Assembly (NCBI RefSeq): GCF_022436675.1
Contig: NZ_JAKUJZ010000002.1
Span: 124,001-188,000, forward strand
Reading direction: 5' to 3'
DNA length: 64,000 nucleotides
From: Rheinheimera hassiensis
Lineage (GTDB): Bacteria > Pseudomonadota > Gammaproteobacteria > Enterobacterales > Alteromonadaceae
Part shown: in pieces, positions 35,750 through 43,813 of the stretch
Layout: the number at the start of each line of letters is the position of its first letter
Position numbering within the stretch: the first letter of the stretch is position 1
Notes under the pieces: model-generated
Told to the model about the DNA's origin: nothing
The model's database searches: none
Seen by the model: only the letters and a program-made list of their open reading frames with translations
Program-made: the position numbers and the translations under genes

Positions 35750-36001
35750 ATGGACGCTTTTATGCCTTTTATCCAGCGCGTACCCGGTACGCCGGTCGAG
35801 CCTGATCCCAAACAGGTCGTGCCGGTGTTTAAAGACGCGCGCTTAAGCCCGATAAAACCGCATGAGCAGAAATACCTGATCCTCAGCAGGCCCACACATA
35901 AACGCGATCGTCGCCAGCAAGACTACCCGGCAGCACCTTACACCACACCGGAAGAAGATTTGCATGTTGATAAAGACGGCCATCTGGATATTTTTGTCTG
36001 A
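35750..36001 (+). CDS. Small unknown protein (83 aa), proline-rich
   Basis: The ATG at 35750 follows a strong GAGGAGAAG ribosome site; the open frame extends 61 codons further upstream but without protein-like composition. The product starts MDAFMPFIQRVPGTPVEPDP, is rich in Pro, Lys, Arg and Asp, has no signal or membrane helix, and ends DGHLDIFV. I do not recognise a family. It is divergent from the his operon and 91 bp upstream of yoaA on the same strand. The hydrophobic-Asp-aromatic C-terminus resembles that of the small protein at 38.9 kb (GVDLYA). Confidence 0.7.
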   Translation: MDAFMPFIQRVPGTPVEPDPKQVVPVFKDARLSPIKPHEQKYLILSRPTHKRDRRQQDYPAAPYTTPEEDLHVDKDGHLDIFV

Positions 36002-36092
36002 ATTTGCCCGCTGTTAAGGCATAATAGCCGCCTTATTTTGCTGCCGGTTGTATCAGTGTTGCCTACTTTCTTTTATTACAAACTGAGTTGTT

Positions 36093-38027
36093 ATGCGTAA
36101 GCAGGTTGCCAGCGCCTTTGCGCCGGGCGGTGCTTTAGCTGCGCATATTGCCGGTTTTAACGCCCGCGATGCTCAACTGCAAATGGCGCAGGCGGTAGCC
36201 GATGTGATCGAAACACCGGGCGCGCTGGTGGTAGAAGCCGGGACTGGTACCGGTAAAACCTATGCCTATTTAGTACCGGCGCTGCTAAGCGGGAAAAAAG
36301 TAGTGCTATCTACCGGTACAAAGAATCTGCAGGAACAGCTTTATTTCCGCGATTTGCCCAAGGTGGTTAAAGCCCTGGCCAGCCCGTTGCAGTTGGCGCT
36401 ACTTAAAGGTCGTAGTAATTACCTGTGTTTGTTTCGCTTAGAGCAGCACTACAATCATGTGCCGATGCAGGACGACCAACTGATCCAGGATCTAAGCCTG
36501 ATCAAAAAATGGTCAGCCGAAACCCAAAGCGGCGATATCGGTGAGTTAAGCTACATCAGTGAAGACTCCAAAGCGCTGCCCTATGTCACCAGCACCACCG
36601 ACAACTGCCTGGGTAAAGACTGTCCGGTGTATGAAGACTGTCATTTATTAAAGGCGCGCAAAAAAGCTCAGGCGGCCGATTTGGTGGTAGTAAATCATCA
36701 TTTATTTTTTGCCGACCTGGCATTGAAAGATACCGGCTTTGGCGAGCTACTGCCGCAAATGGATGTGATTATTTTTGACGAAGCACACCAATTGCCGGAT
36801 ATCGCCAGTGACTATTTTGGCGAGAATGTCTCCAGTCGCTTATTGTTGGACTTGTGCCGTGATATTGATGTTGCCTGCAAAACCGAACTGCGCGACCACC
36901 CGCAGCTGGCGAAAACTGCCGATAAAGTGGCGCAGTTGATAAAAGACTGGCGCCTGCAGTTTGGCAATGACGCTACCAAAGGCAATTGGCGTGAAGCCTA
37001 TCAAAAACCTGAGATGCAAACTGCGCTGAACCGCGTTAGCGAAGCCATAGATATGTTGTATCTGGTGATGAAAAGCAGCCTGGGTCGCAGCGACTTGGTC
37101 GACAACGCCTTTGAGCGCTTAGCGCTGTGTAAAGCACGCTTATTAAAACTGACCGATATGCAGCAAAACGGCGTTAGCCTGTGGTTTGAAACCACCCGGT
37201 TGCACGTTAGCTTGCATTTAACGCCGCTGAGTATTGCCGATAAATTTCGTGACATTGTCGCTGCCGATAGCCGCAGTTGGGTGTTTACTTCGGCTACCTT
37301 ATCAGTGAATAACGGCTTTAGTCATTATACTGCGCAGATGGGGCTGAATAACGCCAAAACCCTGCTGCTGGAAAGCCCGTTTAACTACGCTGAGCAGGCA
37401 TTGCTGTGTGTGCCGCGCTATATGAGCGAGCCGCATGAGCAGGGCATGGCACGGCAGTTACTGCAAATTGCCGTTCGGCTGATTGAGGCCAATAACGGCC
37501 GCTGCTTCTTTTTATTTACCAGCCACCGTATGCTGCAACTGGTAGCGAAACAATTGCCGGATCTGGTACGGCAGCCGGTGTTAGTGCAGGGCAGCAGCGG
37601 CAAGCGTTTGCTGCTGGAGCAGTTTGTTAAACTGGACAACGCTGTGCTGCTCGGCACCGGTAGTTTTTGGGAAGGCGTAGACGTGCGTGGCGATACCTTA
37701 AGCTGCGTAATTATTGATAAACTACCCTTTGCCTCACCGGACGAGCCGCTGCTGCAAGCGCGTAGCGAAGACTGTACTATGCGTGGTTTGGATCCCTTTG
37801 CGCAAGTGCAACTGCCACAGGCAGTGATCACCTTAAAGCAGGGCGTAGGCCGCTTAATTCGTGATGTCACCGATCGCGGCGTGATGGTAATTTGCGATAA
37901 TCGTTTAGTGACAAAGCCGTACGGCGAAGTATTTTTAACCAGCTTACCGCCGATGCGCCGCACCCGCTCGCTGGACGAAGCAGTAAGCTTTTTACAACAG
38001 ATTAAACAGGACAACGAACGTGAATAA
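36093..38027 (+). CDS. yoaA: YoaA, XPD/DinG-type ATP-dependent DNA helicase
   Basis: 644 residues. Walker A is VEAGTGTGKTYAYL (near residue 48), and the DEAH box is IIFDEAHQLPD (near 226). The iron-sulfur cysteines lie in SNYLCLFRL, DNCLGKDCPVYEDC. Helicase motifs VFTSATLS, LLGTGSFWEGVDVRG and GVGRLIRDVTDRGVMVICDNR complete the superfamily-2 core. YoaA unwinds 5'-to-3' and in E. coli works with the HolC subunit in repair of stalled replication. It overlaps tsaB by eight bases, as in many gammaproteobacteria. Confidence 0.94.
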   Translation: MRKQVASAFAPGGALAAHIAGFNARDAQLQMAQAVADVIETPGALVVEAGTGTGKTYAYLVPALLSGKKVVLSTGTKNLQEQLYFRDLPKVVKALASPLQLALLKGRSNYLCLFRLEQHYNHVPMQDDQLIQDLSLIKKWSAETQSGDIGELSYISEDSKALPYVTSTTDNCLGKDCPVYEDCHLLKARKKAQAADLVVVNHHLFFADLALKDTGFGELLPQMDVIIFDEAHQLPDIASDYFGENVSSRLLLDLCRDIDVACKTELRDHPQLAKTADKVAQLIKDWRLQFGNDATKGNWREAYQKPEMQTALNRVSEAIDMLYLVMKSSLGRSDLVDNAFERLALCKARLLKLTDMQQNGVSLWFETTRLHVSLHLTPLSIADKFRDIVAADSRSWVFTSATLSVNNGFSHYTAQMGLNNAKTLLLESPFNYAEQALLCVPRYMSEPHEQGMARQLLQIAVRLIEANNGRCFFLFTSHRMLQLVAKQLPDLVRQPVLVQGSSGKRLLLEQFVKLDNAVLLGTGSFWEGVDVRGDTLSCVIIDKLPFASPDEPLLQARSEDCTMRGLDPFAQVQLPQAVITLKQGVGRLIRDVTDRGVMVICDNRLVTKPYGEVFLTSLPPMRRTRSLDEAVSFLQQIKQDNERE

Positions 38028-38742
38028 AAGCGCCGTGGCCGGCATAAAGTTACTTGCCTTAGACACCTCTACCGAAGCCTGCTCAGTAGCCTTGCAGGTT
38101 GGCACGGATATTTTAACCCTGGATGAAGTCTGCCCGCAGCAGCACAGTAAACGCGTGCTACCGATGGTACAGCAGTTGCTAAGTAAGGCTGGTATAAGCC
38201 TTAACCAACTCGACGGCATTGTATTTGGCCGTGGCCCGGGTAGCTTTACCGGAGTGCGTATTGGTGTGGGGGTAACCCAGGGCCTGGCCTTTGGTGCCGA
38301 TATACCGGTATATGGCGTTTCCACTCTGGCGGCAATGGCGCAGGCCGCGCACCGGCTATATGCTGCTAGCCAGGTGGTGGCGGCAATAGATGCCCGTATG
38401 GCCGAAGTCTATATCGGTAGTTTCAGCATACAACAGGGCCTGATGCTGGCACTCAGCGGCGAAGTAGCCATTAAGCCACAGGATATCACCGGCTTTGATA
38501 TCAGCGGTGAAGTCTATGCTGTCGGCACCGGTTGGCAAACCTATGCTGACGCCTTACTGCAAAAACAGCCTGCTGTTATCGCTAATGATATTTTATATCC
38601 GTCGGCGCAGGATATGCTCACTTTGGCGCTACCGGCACTTGATGCCGGGCAGTTTATTGCCGCAGAGCTGGCAGAGCCGGTGTATGTGCGTGATGATGTT
38701 ACCTGGCAAAAACTGCCCGGAAGGGATACCCGTCCTACTTGA
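38020..38742 (+). CDS. tsaB: TsaB, tRNA threonylcarbamoyladenosine biosynthesis protein
   Basis: 240 residues of the ASKHA-like TsaB fold: LLALDTSTEACSVALQVG, the QQHSKRVLPMVQQLL helix, FGRGPGSFTGVRIGVGVTQGLA and VVAAIDARMAEVY. TsaB bridges TsaD and TsaE in making the t6A37 modification of ANN-decoding tRNAs; it lacks the metal-binding His pair of TsaD. It lies downstream of and overlaps yoaA. Its stop codon runs directly into a nested-hairpin element that may act as its 3' end. Confidence 0.96.
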   Translation: MNKSAVAGIKLLALDTSTEACSVALQVGTDILTLDEVCPQQHSKRVLPMVQQLLSKAGISLNQLDGIVFGRGPGSFTGVRIGVGVTQGLAFGADIPVYGVSTLAAMAQAAHRLYAASQVVAAIDARMAEVYIGSFSIQQGLMLALSGEVAIKPQDITGFDISGEVYAVGTGWQTYADALLQKQPAVIANDILYPSAQDMLTLALPALDAGQFIAAELAEPVYVRDDVTWQKLPGRDTRPT

Positions 38743-38852
38743 AACTGCAGCGGTGTTGGCCGCAATCGTGAACCTCAATCACATAGATAACTATGCTCAT
38801 GGGGATTCACTCACTTGCCGCCTGGCTGCAGCTCCAACTAGTTAGGGTATAA
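38743..38852 (+). repeat. Nested-hairpin intergenic element after tsaB
   Basis: About 110 bases. The central hairpin is 38768-38810: GTGAA...CATAG, ATAA loop, CTATG...TTCAC. Outside it are approximate pairs GGCCGCAA (38758-38765) with TTGCCGCC (38815-38822) and ACTGCAG with GCTGCAG. It ends GTTAGGGTATA. I recall very similar sequences scattered between genes in Shewanella, Alteromonas and relatives, but I could not search here. It could be a terminator, an mRNA 3'-stabiliser or a non-autonomous element. Confidence 0.6.
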
Positions 38853-38914
38853 AATAACTTGGTTATTAATGCTTTCTGGTTATAATTAAGCCAGTTTGCT
38901 TAAGTGATGATGCT

Positions 38915-39217
38915 ATGACGTTAAACGTTAATCAGAGCCTGAATGCCTCCACCAACATTAGCAGCGTATTCGCTGGTAATGAGCCTCGCCGTGCGCCGCC
39001 GCGCAGTGAAACGGTTACCGAGGCGCCGCAAGGCCGTGGTGTACGTGCCAGCAATGAGGTGATAAGCCAACTGGACGATGAGCGTCGCCGGCAGGCAAAC
39101 TTCAGCTCTGCCAACGATCGTCGCAGCCAACAAGCCATAGACGCCTACCAAAGCCAGGCCAATGAGCAACGCCGCAGCGAAGTTCAATCGATGCTCGGAG
39201 TCGATCTTTACGCCTGA
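38915..39217 (+). CDS. Small unknown protein (100 aa), Arg/Gln-rich
   Basis: MTLNVNQSLNASTNISSVFAG leads into a proline/arginine stretch and a probably helical, Gln/Arg/Ser-rich part (SQLDDERRRQANFSSANDRR, QAIDAYQSQANEQRRSEVQS), ending MLGVDLYA. No signal peptide, cysteine or catalytic motif is visible. I do not recognise the family, though proteins with the closing GVDLYA occur, as I recall, near tsaB in related genera. It lies between the tsaB element and an SDR gene. The frame has normal codon use and no competing start. Confidence 0.7.
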   Translation: MTLNVNQSLNASTNISSVFAGNEPRRAPPRSETVTEAPQGRGVRASNEVISQLDDERRRQANFSSANDRRSQQAIDAYQSQANEQRRSEVQSMLGVDLYA

Positions 39218-39278
39218 GTAAAACCAATCATCGTTTCTGGCCGTAGTCTAAACAAAGATACTTTGTATAGAGACGGTT

Positions 39279-40016
39279 ATGACTTCTACTTGTTTAATCA
39301 CCGGTGCCAGCTCTGGTATTGGCCGTGAATTAGCACAGCATTATGCAGCCAATGGCTGGACCGTTTACGCTGTGGCCCGTTCGGCAGATAAGCTTGAACA
39401 GCTTAGCAAAAACGCCGGTATTCGCGCATTACCGCTGGACTTGACTGACAATACCGCTTTGCAGCGCTCGGCACAGCAATTAGCTGATGACGGCGTAGTG
39501 CTGGATTTATTGCTACTTAATGCCGGTACCTGTGAATATGTTGATGCTAATGATTTGGACTTAGCGGCGTTTGAACGCACCTTTGCCATTAACTTTCACG
39601 CTGTGGTGGCCGCTACCAAATACTTTATGCCGCTGCTAAAAGCGTCTTTAACACCGCAACTGGCAATTGTCAGTTCGATGGCGCACTTTTTCCCTTTCAC
39701 CCGCAGCGAAGCCTATGGCGCCAGCAAAGCCGCAGTCAGTTATTTTGTCGATAGTTTACGGGTAGATTTAGCCGATAGCGGTATCCATATCAGTTTAATT
39801 GAACCGGGTTTTGTTGATACGCCTCTAACGCAGAAGAACGATTTCTCTATGCCGTTTTTAGTGCCGGTAAGCCAGGCTGCCAACCGCATTTATACCGGTT
39901 TAGCCAAGGGTAACAGCCGGATCCGTTTTCCGCGCCGGCTGAGCGTGTTGTTAAAGCTGTTGTCATTATTGCCGTATAACTTGCGTAACAGTGTGGCCAA
40001 AAGGATGAAGCAATAA
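39279..40016 (+). CDS. Short-chain dehydrogenase/reductase, first gene of a DUF2878/chalcone-isomerase-like cluster
   Basis: 245 residues. It has the TGASSGIG nucleotide motif, LDLTDN, LLLNAGTCEY (NAG), SSMAHFFPFTRSEAYGASKAAV with the catalytic Ser, Tyr and Lys, and EPGFVDTPLT. A basic, hydrophobic tail (LSVLLKLLSLLPYNLRNSVAKRMKQ) may touch the membrane. Its stop overlaps the start of the DUF2878 gene, and a chalcone-isomerase-like gene follows. In Vibrio and Shewanella related SDRs sit with Cfa-type methyltransferases, DUF2878, DUF3833 and ChrR/sigma-factor genes; only these three are here. The substrate, perhaps a lipid, is inferred from the neighbourhood. Confidence 0.88.
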   Translation: MTSTCLITGASSGIGRELAQHYAANGWTVYAVARSADKLEQLSKNAGIRALPLDLTDNTALQRSAQQLADDGVVLDLLLLNAGTCEYVDANDLDLAAFERTFAINFHAVVAATKYFMPLLKASLTPQLAIVSSMAHFFPFTRSEAYGASKAAVSYFVDSLRVDLADSGIHISLIEPGFVDTPLTQKNDFSMPFLVPVSQAANRIYTGLAKGNSRIRFPRRLSVLLKLLSLLPYNLRNSVAKRMKQ

Positions 40017-40516
40017 TGGCGGGTACTAAAGGTTTTAACTGGCGCGCCCTGGTGGGTTTTGAGTTGTGTTGGTTTGCATTAGTGTATTTTCAGCAACAGG
40101 CTGTATTGCCGGTGCTGGCTTACTTATTTTATGGTGTATGGCAGGTGGATAAAGCGGGGCGTATTGCAGTACTGCTGATATTGCTGGCAGGTCTTGGCAT
40201 AGACACGCTGTTGCTGCGCCTGAACGTTATACAGTTTAGTGGTGACGCGTTGTTGCCGTTATGGTTTGTGCTGCTGTGGGCAGTTTTTGCTCTGGCTGCA
40301 GTGGAGTTTATGTCCAAAGTGCTGACTAAACCCTGGCTGGCAGCCATATTGGGTGCCAGTGGCGGGCCTTTATCTTACTGGGGCGGGGCGGCGCTTAGCG
40401 GTGGCGCCTTGCAGTTTCCGTTGCAGCTTTACTCTGCAGTCGTCTTAATTGTGGTCTGGGCGCTTATTGCCATAGCGCTTGGGCAAAGCAGGAGGTGGTA
40501 TGGTAAAGCTGTATAG
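40016..40516 (+). CDS. DUF2878 family integral membrane protein
   Basis: 166 residues with about five hydrophobic helices. The start WRALVGFELCWFALVYFQQQA and the closing GALQFPLQLYSAVVLIVVWALIAIALGQSRRW match DUF2878, a family of unknown function found beside SDR and chalcone-isomerase-like genes. The central PLSYWGGAAL segment is also typical. It is tightly coupled to both neighbours: it starts on the SDR stop codon and its 3' end overlaps the next gene by 17 bp. Confidence 0.82.
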   Translation: MAGTKGFNWRALVGFELCWFALVYFQQQAVLPVLAYLFYGVWQVDKAGRIAVLLILLAGLGIDTLLLRLNVIQFSGDALLPLWFVLLWAVFALAAVEFMSKVLTKPWLAAILGASGGPLSYWGGAALSGGALQFPLQLYSAVVLIVVWALIAIALGQSRRWYGKAV

Positions 40517-41012
40517 TTTGTTATTGCTGGCGGGCCTGGCCGGTAGCGTTAGTTTTAATGCGGCGGCTGTGCCTGAGTTGACAACAGTTGGCGAGGGCTC
40601 ATACCGCTACCTGTTTTGGCAGTTATACGATGCCCGTTTAGCCAGTGAAGATGGTAAGTTTGAGAATTATCAGCAAAGTACACCTTTATTGCTGGAGCTG
40701 ACCTATAAACGCGATATTACCAGGCAGCAGTTTATTGATGCCACTGTAGATGAATGGCAAAAATTGGGGCACAGCAGTAAAGCACAACAGCAGCAATGGG
40801 CGCAGCAGTTGCAAAGCCTGTGGCAGGATGTGCAGGAAGGCGATACGCTGGCGGCGCTGTTGCAAGATAATGGCGGTGTTAGGTTTTATTTAAATGGCAC
40901 TGAAACCGGCGTATTGGACGACAGTGCTTTTGGCACGGCTTTTTTTGATATCTGGCTGCACCCTGATACCAGCGCACCTAAATTGCGCCGCCAGTTAATT
41001 GCAATAAATTGA
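40500..41012 (+). CDS. Exported chalcone-isomerase-like protein
   Basis: 170 residues from the ATG at 40500, which has AGGAGG five bases upstream; a longer frame begins inside the previous gene without a ribosome site. A signal peptide (LYSLLLLAGLAGSVSFNAAA) is followed by a chalcone-isomerase-like fold: GEGSYRYLFWQLYDARLASEDG, LLLELTYKRDITRQQFIDAT, LYLNGTETG-type strand (VRFYLNGTETGVLDDSAFGTAFFDIWLH). The bacterial members bind fatty acids or other lipids and lack flavonoid-pathway context. With the SDR and DUF2878 genes it probably forms an envelope lipid-processing unit. A long repeat follows. Confidence 0.83.
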   Translation: MVKLYSLLLLAGLAGSVSFNAAAVPELTTVGEGSYRYLFWQLYDARLASEDGKFENYQQSTPLLLELTYKRDITRQQFIDATVDEWQKLGHSSKAQQQQWAQQLQSLWQDVQEGDTLAALLQDNGGVRFYLNGTETGVLDDSAFGTAFFDIWLHPDTSAPKLRRQLIAIN

Positions 41013-41029
41013 GCTTTCATCTCAGTTAG

Positions 41030-41194
41030 AACCAATTTGCTCTAAGTTAACCGTTGAAGGCATGGATGCCTGACAAATTCTCTTGGAGCGAATTTGGACA
41101 GCTTGGCTGGCCCGAAGTGTGAACTCCCAGGATGGAGTTCACAATCGAGCCTACATGGACGTATTCACGGCGTGTTAGCGTGAACAAACTGGTT
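41030..41194 (-). repeat. Dispersed structured intergenic repeat, copy C (165 bp, expanded)
   Basis: Outer arms AACCAATTTG (41030-41039) and CAAACTGGTT (41185-41194) pair at nine of ten positions. Read on the minus strand, the core has CGCCGTGAATACGTCC, GTAGGCTCGATT and then an insertion not in copy A, holding two perfect hairpins: 41119-41127 with 41134-41142, and 41074-41080 with 41090-41096. The other core half, CAGGCATCCATGCC to ACTTAGAGC, follows (31 of 34 identical to copy A). It lies between convergent genes. Confidence 0.75.
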
Positions 41195-41217
41195 CGTCGA
41201 TCCTTAATCCGCTTTTG

Positions 41218-42516
41218 CTACTTAGTTTGCTGAATATATTGGATCAGCTTTTTCGCAATCTGAGTATTATCCTGAAAACCGACAAAGTCTTTAGCATCTT
41301 TGCCATAGGCCAATACAGCAACATCAGCCGCGGTGTGGCCGCCGGTGGTCCAGCCGGTGTAGGAGTACTTTGCTACCAATTGATTGGATAGTTTACGCAG
41401 TGTGGTTTCATCCTGTGTTCTGGCTGCCAGCAGTGCCTGTTGCTCTTCCGCCGTTAAGCTGATTGAGGTTAGCTTTGCCCAAAGTGCCAGAGCGGCGTTA
41501 TCTGAATCCGCTTTTCTCAGCTGCTCTGCAATACTGCGGCCGGTAGCAGTTACGTTACGTATCACATCCGGCAGCCACTGATATTCACCGGCCGCTCCCA
41601 GTGACATCCCGCCAGTTTCATGATCGGCAGTAATTACCAAAATAGTATCCGGGTGTTTATCAACATAGGCTTTGGCTACGCTAATAGCTTTGGCAAAATC
41701 GTCCATTTCGGCCATCGCGCAGGCGATGTCATTGTCATGGCCACACCAGTCAATCTGGCTGCCTTCTACCATTAGGACAAAGCCTTTCTCAGCCGGCGTT
41801 AACAGCTGCAGGGCTTTTTCTGTCAGTGTAGCAAGCTGTTTATCCTGCTCGCTGTTTAATACTGCCGGTAAAGCGGTTTCAGCTAACAACGCCATAGCCG
41901 GGGTTTTAGTTAACGTATCTAGCTGTTGCCAGCTGTCGGCGTATTGAAAGCCCAGCTGTTTAAACTCATTAACCAGGTTGCGGTCATCACGAATAAAATA
42001 ATCTGTGCCGCCACCTAAAATAACGTCGGCAACGGTTTTACCTTCGATGCGGTAATCCAGGTACATATCGGCAATTTCGTTGTAATTACGCCGGCTTTTA
42101 TTGTGGGCTAAAAACGACGCTGGCGTAGCGTGGTTAACCTGAGAACTGGCAACAATGCCATTGGCTTTGCCCAGCTTTTTTGCCAGTTGCATCATGGTGC
42201 CGATAGGAATGTGCTGGCGGTTTACTGAAATAGCGCCATTGTAACTTTTAAAGCCGGTAGCCAGCGCTGTTGCGCCTGCGGCTGAGTCGGTAACGTAGGT
42301 GTCATCATCCGGGTAGGTGCTGGCCATACCCAGCCACAGCTCGTCAAAAATAGTGTTTTCCACCTCCGCAGTGGCTTTGTCATCACTGAAATAACGGTAA
42401 CCGGCCAGATAAGCCGGGCCCATGCCATCGCCAATCATATAAATAATGTTTTTCGGTGCAGCCAGTGCTACAGCCGGTGCCAGTAATAAAGACAGAGATA
42501 ACAAATGACGGCGCAT
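41218..42516 (-). CDS. phoA: Alkaline phosphatase, PhoA-type
   Basis: 432 residues with a signal peptide (HLLSLSLLLAPAVALA). It has the metal-binding IYMIGDGMGPAYLAGYR, the phosphate-binding nucleophile in DDTYVTDSAAGATALATG (near residue 77), VMVEGSQIDWCGHDND and LVITADHETGGMS, with TGGHTAADVAVLAYG near the C-terminus. It is a periplasmic phosphomonoesterase that frees phosphate from organic sources. The sequence resembles the H-type marine PhoA group more than E. coli's enzyme. I see no clear Pho box in the 260-bp upstream region. Confidence 0.93.
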   Translation of the reverse strand: MRRHLLSLSLLLAPAVALAAPKNIIYMIGDGMGPAYLAGYRYFSDDKATAEVENTIFDELWLGMASTYPDDDTYVTDSAAGATALATGFKSYNGAISVNRQHIPIGTMMQLAKKLGKANGIVASSQVNHATPASFLAHNKSRRNYNEIADMYLDYRIEGKTVADVILGGGTDYFIRDDRNLVNEFKQLGFQYADSWQQLDTLTKTPAMALLAETALPAVLNSEQDKQLATLTEKALQLLTPAEKGFVLMVEGSQIDWCGHDNDIACAMAEMDDFAKAISVAKAYVDKHPDTILVITADHETGGMSLGAAGEYQWLPDVIRNVTATGRSIAEQLRKADSDNAALALWAKLTSISLTAEEQQALLAARTQDETTLRKLSNQLVAKYSYTGWTTGGHTAADVAVLAYGKDAKDFVGFQDNTQIAKKLIQYIQQTK

Positions 42517-42805
42517 GAAGGTTTACCTTATATAGAGCTTGATGTTCTGGGTTGCTAGTGTACTTTATACAAGTGCGATGACAAACCTATGTCGATAAAA
42601 CGCTATTTTGTCAGGCTTAATGCTTTACTTTGTATCCGAGACTAAACGCAGCTAAATTAGCCACAGGTAAATGGAACTGAATTAAAACTGAACAATCGAA
42701 GCTCTGGTAAATGTGTGTAGATGCGTATAAATGTGTCATAAGTATGCATAGTCAAGCTGTCTGTAACGGCGCTATGTGATGTCAGCAATCAGTAAGGTCT
42801 GGTGT

Positions 42806-43657
42806 ATGTCAATTATAACTACAAGAAAGACAATCCTATTTTCTGTTTTTTTCGCCGGGCTAGCTTGCCTGTGCACGCCTGTTCTGGCTGATGAGCCGAA
42901 GCTGGTATTACAACAACTAGCCGATGCAGATCAGCGCAGCAAAGAACATAAATTACGTAATAAACACCGTAAGCCAGCAGAAACGCTACAATTCTTTGGC
43001 ATTGAACCACAGATGTCGGTGCTGGAAGTTTGGCCCGGGCATGGCTGGTATACTGAGATTCTGGCGCCTTTTCTCAAAGATGACGGCAAGCTGACATTGG
43101 CACAGTTTCGTCATAACGATGGCTCGTTAAAAGAAGATCGCAGTATTTTCTGGGCTCGTGTCAGTGAGCGGCTTATGCAGCGATTGACGGAACAAAGCGA
43201 TTACTTTGGTGAGGTAGCCAATATTGAGCTAGATCCGCCCCTGCTTTCACCTGTGCAGCACGAACAATTTGATATGGTGCTGACCTTTCGCAACGCGCAT
43301 ATCTGGAACGAAAGCGGCCACTTATATGGCACCTTGCAAAGTATTTTTCAGGCGCTAAAACCCGGCGGCGTGCTGGGTATGGTTGAACATCGTTCTGCCC
43401 GTCTATCTGATATATCCAGCTCAGCTGTTGAAGGATATCTGGACGAAGCCTATGTTATTCAGGCAGCAGAGCTGGCCGGGTTTGAACTGGTGGCCAGCAG
43501 TGAGCTGAATGCCAATCCGGCAGATACAAAAAATTACCCCAAAGGCGTTTATGCGTTGCCGCCAACGCTGGCGATGGGGCAGTACAATAAACAGCAGTAT
43601 ATTGCCATTGGTGAAAGTGACCGCATGACGCTGAAATTTATTAAGCCAGTGGAATAA
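42806..43657 (+). CDS. Exported SAM-dependent methyltransferase-like protein
   Basis: 283 residues from ATG 42806 (AAGG eight bases upstream). A signal peptide (ILFSVFFAGLACLCTPVLA) precedes a class I methyltransferase fold: VLEVWPGHGWYTEILAPFL resembles the glycine-rich SAM motif, FDMVLTFRNAHIW motif II, and LKPGGVLGMVEHRSA motif III. Secreted members of this family are annotated as predicted methyltransferases, yet SAM in the periplasm is unexpected, so the true ligand or activity is unclear. It is a single gene between phoA (divergent) and fadD. A longer frame would add ten residues before the signal. Confidence 0.82.
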   Translation: MSIITTRKTILFSVFFAGLACLCTPVLADEPKLVLQQLADADQRSKEHKLRNKHRKPAETLQFFGIEPQMSVLEVWPGHGWYTEILAPFLKDDGKLTLAQFRHNDGSLKEDRSIFWARVSERLMQRLTEQSDYFGEVANIELDPPLLSPVQHEQFDMVLTFRNAHIWNESGHLYGTLQSIFQALKPGGVLGMVEHRSARLSDISSSAVEGYLDEAYVIQAAELAGFELVASSELNANPADTKNYPKGVYALPPTLAMGQYNKQQYIAIGESDRMTLKFIKPVE

Positions 43658-43813
43658 ATTGCGCTAATTGTACAATGTCAGCAATTATGGGATGATTGCT
43701 TGTTAGAGTAAAAACTCAAATAAACATTATTTAAGCACTAAAGCGCAGCAACAGATTGCGTGCTTGTGGTTTTATACCTATAAAATAATAACCTTAGACA
43801 AGAGGAGAGGACG

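Noticed and set aside
43658-43813. FadR- or PsrA-type operator before fadD
   Set aside because: I found no convincing match to either consensus in the 156-bp upstream region.
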